Positions 58,802 to 59,772 of a stretch of 59,772 nt of DNA are shown here, piece after piece. Source of the stretch: Candidatus Acidulodesulfobacterium acidiphilum (GTDB lineage: Bacteria; SZUA-79; Acidulodesulfobacterales; Acidulodesulfobacteraceae). Every line of letters begins with the position of its first letter. The stretch's first letter is position 1. The notes below the pieces were generated by a model. That model was not told the origin of the DNA, did not search any database, and saw only the letters and a list, made by a program, of their open reading frames with translations. The translations under genes and the position numbers were made by a program. The stretch covers positions 1-59,772 of the forward strand of contig SHMQ01000014.1 in assembly GCA_008534395.1 (NCBI GenBank), given 5' to 3'.

Positions 58802-59029
58802 GATTTATTTGATGCGCAATATTTGAATTTATTAATTAGTACCAACATAACTATCAAAATGGCAACTGATAAATAATGTAAATTAAATGTCTTAAATAAA
58901 CAGATTAGTACTTTGATGCTTGGATTGGAATGGGATAATAACTTAACTTCGTATGCGGTTGATCCAAGCGCATATTTCCATTCAAACGCGTTTTATATGA
59001 TAGGGATGTATAGTTTTGAAATAAATTAA
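58802..59029 (+). pseudogene. Decayed ORF, possibly the C-terminus of an outer-membrane protein
   Basis: One frame reads DLFDAQYLNLLISTNITIKM, a TAA at 58874-58876, then about 50 residues including STLMLGLEWDNNLTSYAVDP and ending NAFYMIGMYSFEIN at 59029. The last part has a beta-strand, aromatic-rich ending typical of outer-membrane barrels. There is no start or ribosome site. The reading is suggestive, not conclusive. The rest of the 585-bp gap holds only the palindrome and promoter listed separately. Confidence 0.3.
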
Positions 59030-59036
59030 AAAGCGG

Positions 59037-59063
59037 CATATTGCCAACTTTGTTGGCAATATG
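59037..59063. promoter_or_regulatory. 12-bp perfect palindrome upstream of the second sigma-54 promoter
   Basis: CATATTGCCAAC (59037-59048) and GTTGGCAATATG (59052-59063) are exact inverted copies around TTT. The centre lies 112 bp before the GG of the -24 element, nearly the same distance as in the htrA region. It is probably an enhancer-binding-protein site; no T-run follows to suggest a terminator. Confidence 0.55.
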
Positions 59064-59160
59064 ACAACCTTAATTAATAAACGGCGATGTATTAAGGCAA
59101 GGCTTAAAAATATACACAAAATACCACAAATTAAATATGGACTTCATTTAATCTTATCAA

Positions 59161-59176
59161 TGGCATAATAATTGCA
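59161..59176 (+). promoter_or_regulatory. Sigma-54 (-24/-12) promoter before the right-edge sensor gene
   Basis: TGGCATAATAATTGCA retains the invariant GG and GC ten bases apart and matches TGGCAY-N5-TTGCA. The start would fall near 59187, giving a leader of about 60 nt. Confidence 0.72.
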
Positions 59177-59246
59177 TTATATTAATCTAAATACTAAATA
59201 TTTATTTATAAAAATATATAAAAATATTTAAAATGGAGATGCAATC

Positions 59247-59772
59247 ATGGCATTTAAGAAAGTTTCTTACGATATAGCGATAAAGTTCGCCGCCGTATAT
59301 TTGTTTACGGTAATTATATTTGCCGTACCGTTTTTTATTTTTCCTCGTTATTTTTCTATAGAATCAGCATCCGTTTTAATTATGGCGGGCATAATAATAT
59401 CCGCCGTTTTTATATATTATTTTTTGATTAAACCTCTTGAAAGGCTTCAGACTATCGTAGAAAATATCGAAAAAGGGAATTTTTTAAACGAACATGGAAA
59501 AACAGGCGTTTTTACAAATAACGGCATTAACGAAATTATCGGCAAATTATATAAAATATCCGGTGAAATAAATATATTCGTCGGTTCGTTAAATTCATGC
59601 GCGAAATTGATTGCAAGAAGGAATTTAAACTTTGAAGATATAAATAAAGCGGGCCGCTTGGCCGGCGGCGATAAAGCCTTAATAACCGCAGGCCTTTATT
59701 CGGAATCTAATTCCGCACTAACGGAAGCTATGGGAATTGTGGCTCAGGATATAGCCGAAACAAAGAAAGAAC
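59247..59772 (+). CDS. Membrane sensor or chemoreceptor, 3'-truncated by window edge
   Basis: The first 175 codons start at ATG 59247 (GGAG 12-15 bases upstream) and run off the window. Two transmembrane helices are visible (VYLFTVIIFAVPFFIF at ~18-33 and SVLIMAGIIISAVFIYYFLI at ~42-61) with only a tiny loop between, then KPLERLQTIVENIEKGNF, a HAMP-like linker. A helical region follows (AMGIVAQDIAETKKE at the edge). This fits a methyl-accepting chemotaxis-type or histidine-kinase-type protein lacking a large sensing domain. The deciding output domain is outside the window. Confidence 0.7.
   Translation, partial: MAFKKVSYDIAIKFAAVYLFTVIIFAVPFFIFPRYFSIESASVLIMAGIIISAVFIYYFLIKPLERLQTIVENIEKGNFLNEHGKTGVFTNNGINEIIGKLYKISGEINIFVGSLNSCAKLIARRNLNFEDINKAGRLAGGDKALITAGLYSESNSALTEAMGIVAQDIAETKKE

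Overview
The window is AT-rich, densely coded DNA from a Gram-negative, probably anaerobic bacterium. Evidence for this: an outer-membrane beta-barrel protein, a periplasmic HtrA protease, a four-subunit pyruvate:ferredoxin oxidoreductase, a split MetF/MetV methylene-THF reductase, futalosine-type menaquinone genes, SelB, and sigma-54-type promoters. The order aroF-tyrA-aroA-ispH-rpsA-sppA resembles deltaproteobacterial genomes. An anaerobic 'Deltaproteobacteria'-like lineage is my best guess, perhaps one of the AT-rich acidophilic candidate orders, but the sequence alone does not settle this.

Layout. Positions 1-7.0 kb are an accessory region: a cut-off tyrosine recombinase, a decayed membrane-protein gene, a coiled-coil protein with identical 11-residue repeats, an outer-membrane protein, dispersed repeats with terminator-like hairpins, and three small toxin-antitoxin-like pairs (TumE-type, AbrB/PIN, DUF4160/DUF2442). 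An EAL-like/HDOD signalling protein follows (7.1-8.3 kb). From 8.7 to 13.4 kb lies the glycine cleavage operon gcvT-gcvH-gcvPA-gcvPB.

From 15.5 to 27.4 kb aromatic amino acid synthesis (pheA, hisC-like, aroF, tyrA, aroA) is interleaved with one-carbon and acetyl-CoA genes (metF, porGDAB, folD, metV). A hicBA module and an 89-bp palindromic element sit between hisC and aroF. The run continues with ispH, rpsA, sppA, a HIT protein, lapA, a CCA-adding-type enzyme, pgi, miaA and hflX to 36.6 kb.

A proteostasis block occupies 38.0-45.4 kb: hsp20, an unusual ClpC/ClpA-like ATPase, a DUF1844 protein, clpB, and htrA behind a consensus sigma-54 promoter. Then come selB, a menaquinone cluster (ubiD-, ubiA-, ubiX-like and mqnE), carD, a membrane PIN-TRAM protein, ispF-ispD on the minus strand, and an Old Yellow Enzyme reductase.

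The right end is accessory again: a ParE-type module, an MFS gene remnant, a VapBC-type module, tRNA-Leu(CAA), a decayed ORF, and the start of a membrane sensor or chemoreceptor behind a second sigma-54 promoter.

How it fits together. Glycine cleavage, FolD and MetF/MetV all act on the tetrahydrofolate one-carbon pool, and Por links acetyl-CoA and pyruvate through ferredoxin. The aromatic genes supply chorismate-derived products, and the futalosine genes use chorismate for menaquinone. The least expected signal is regulatory: both sigma-54 promoters have a long perfect palindrome centred about 110 bp upstream of the -24 element, which suggests a shared enhancer-dependent control of htrA and the right-edge sensor gene.
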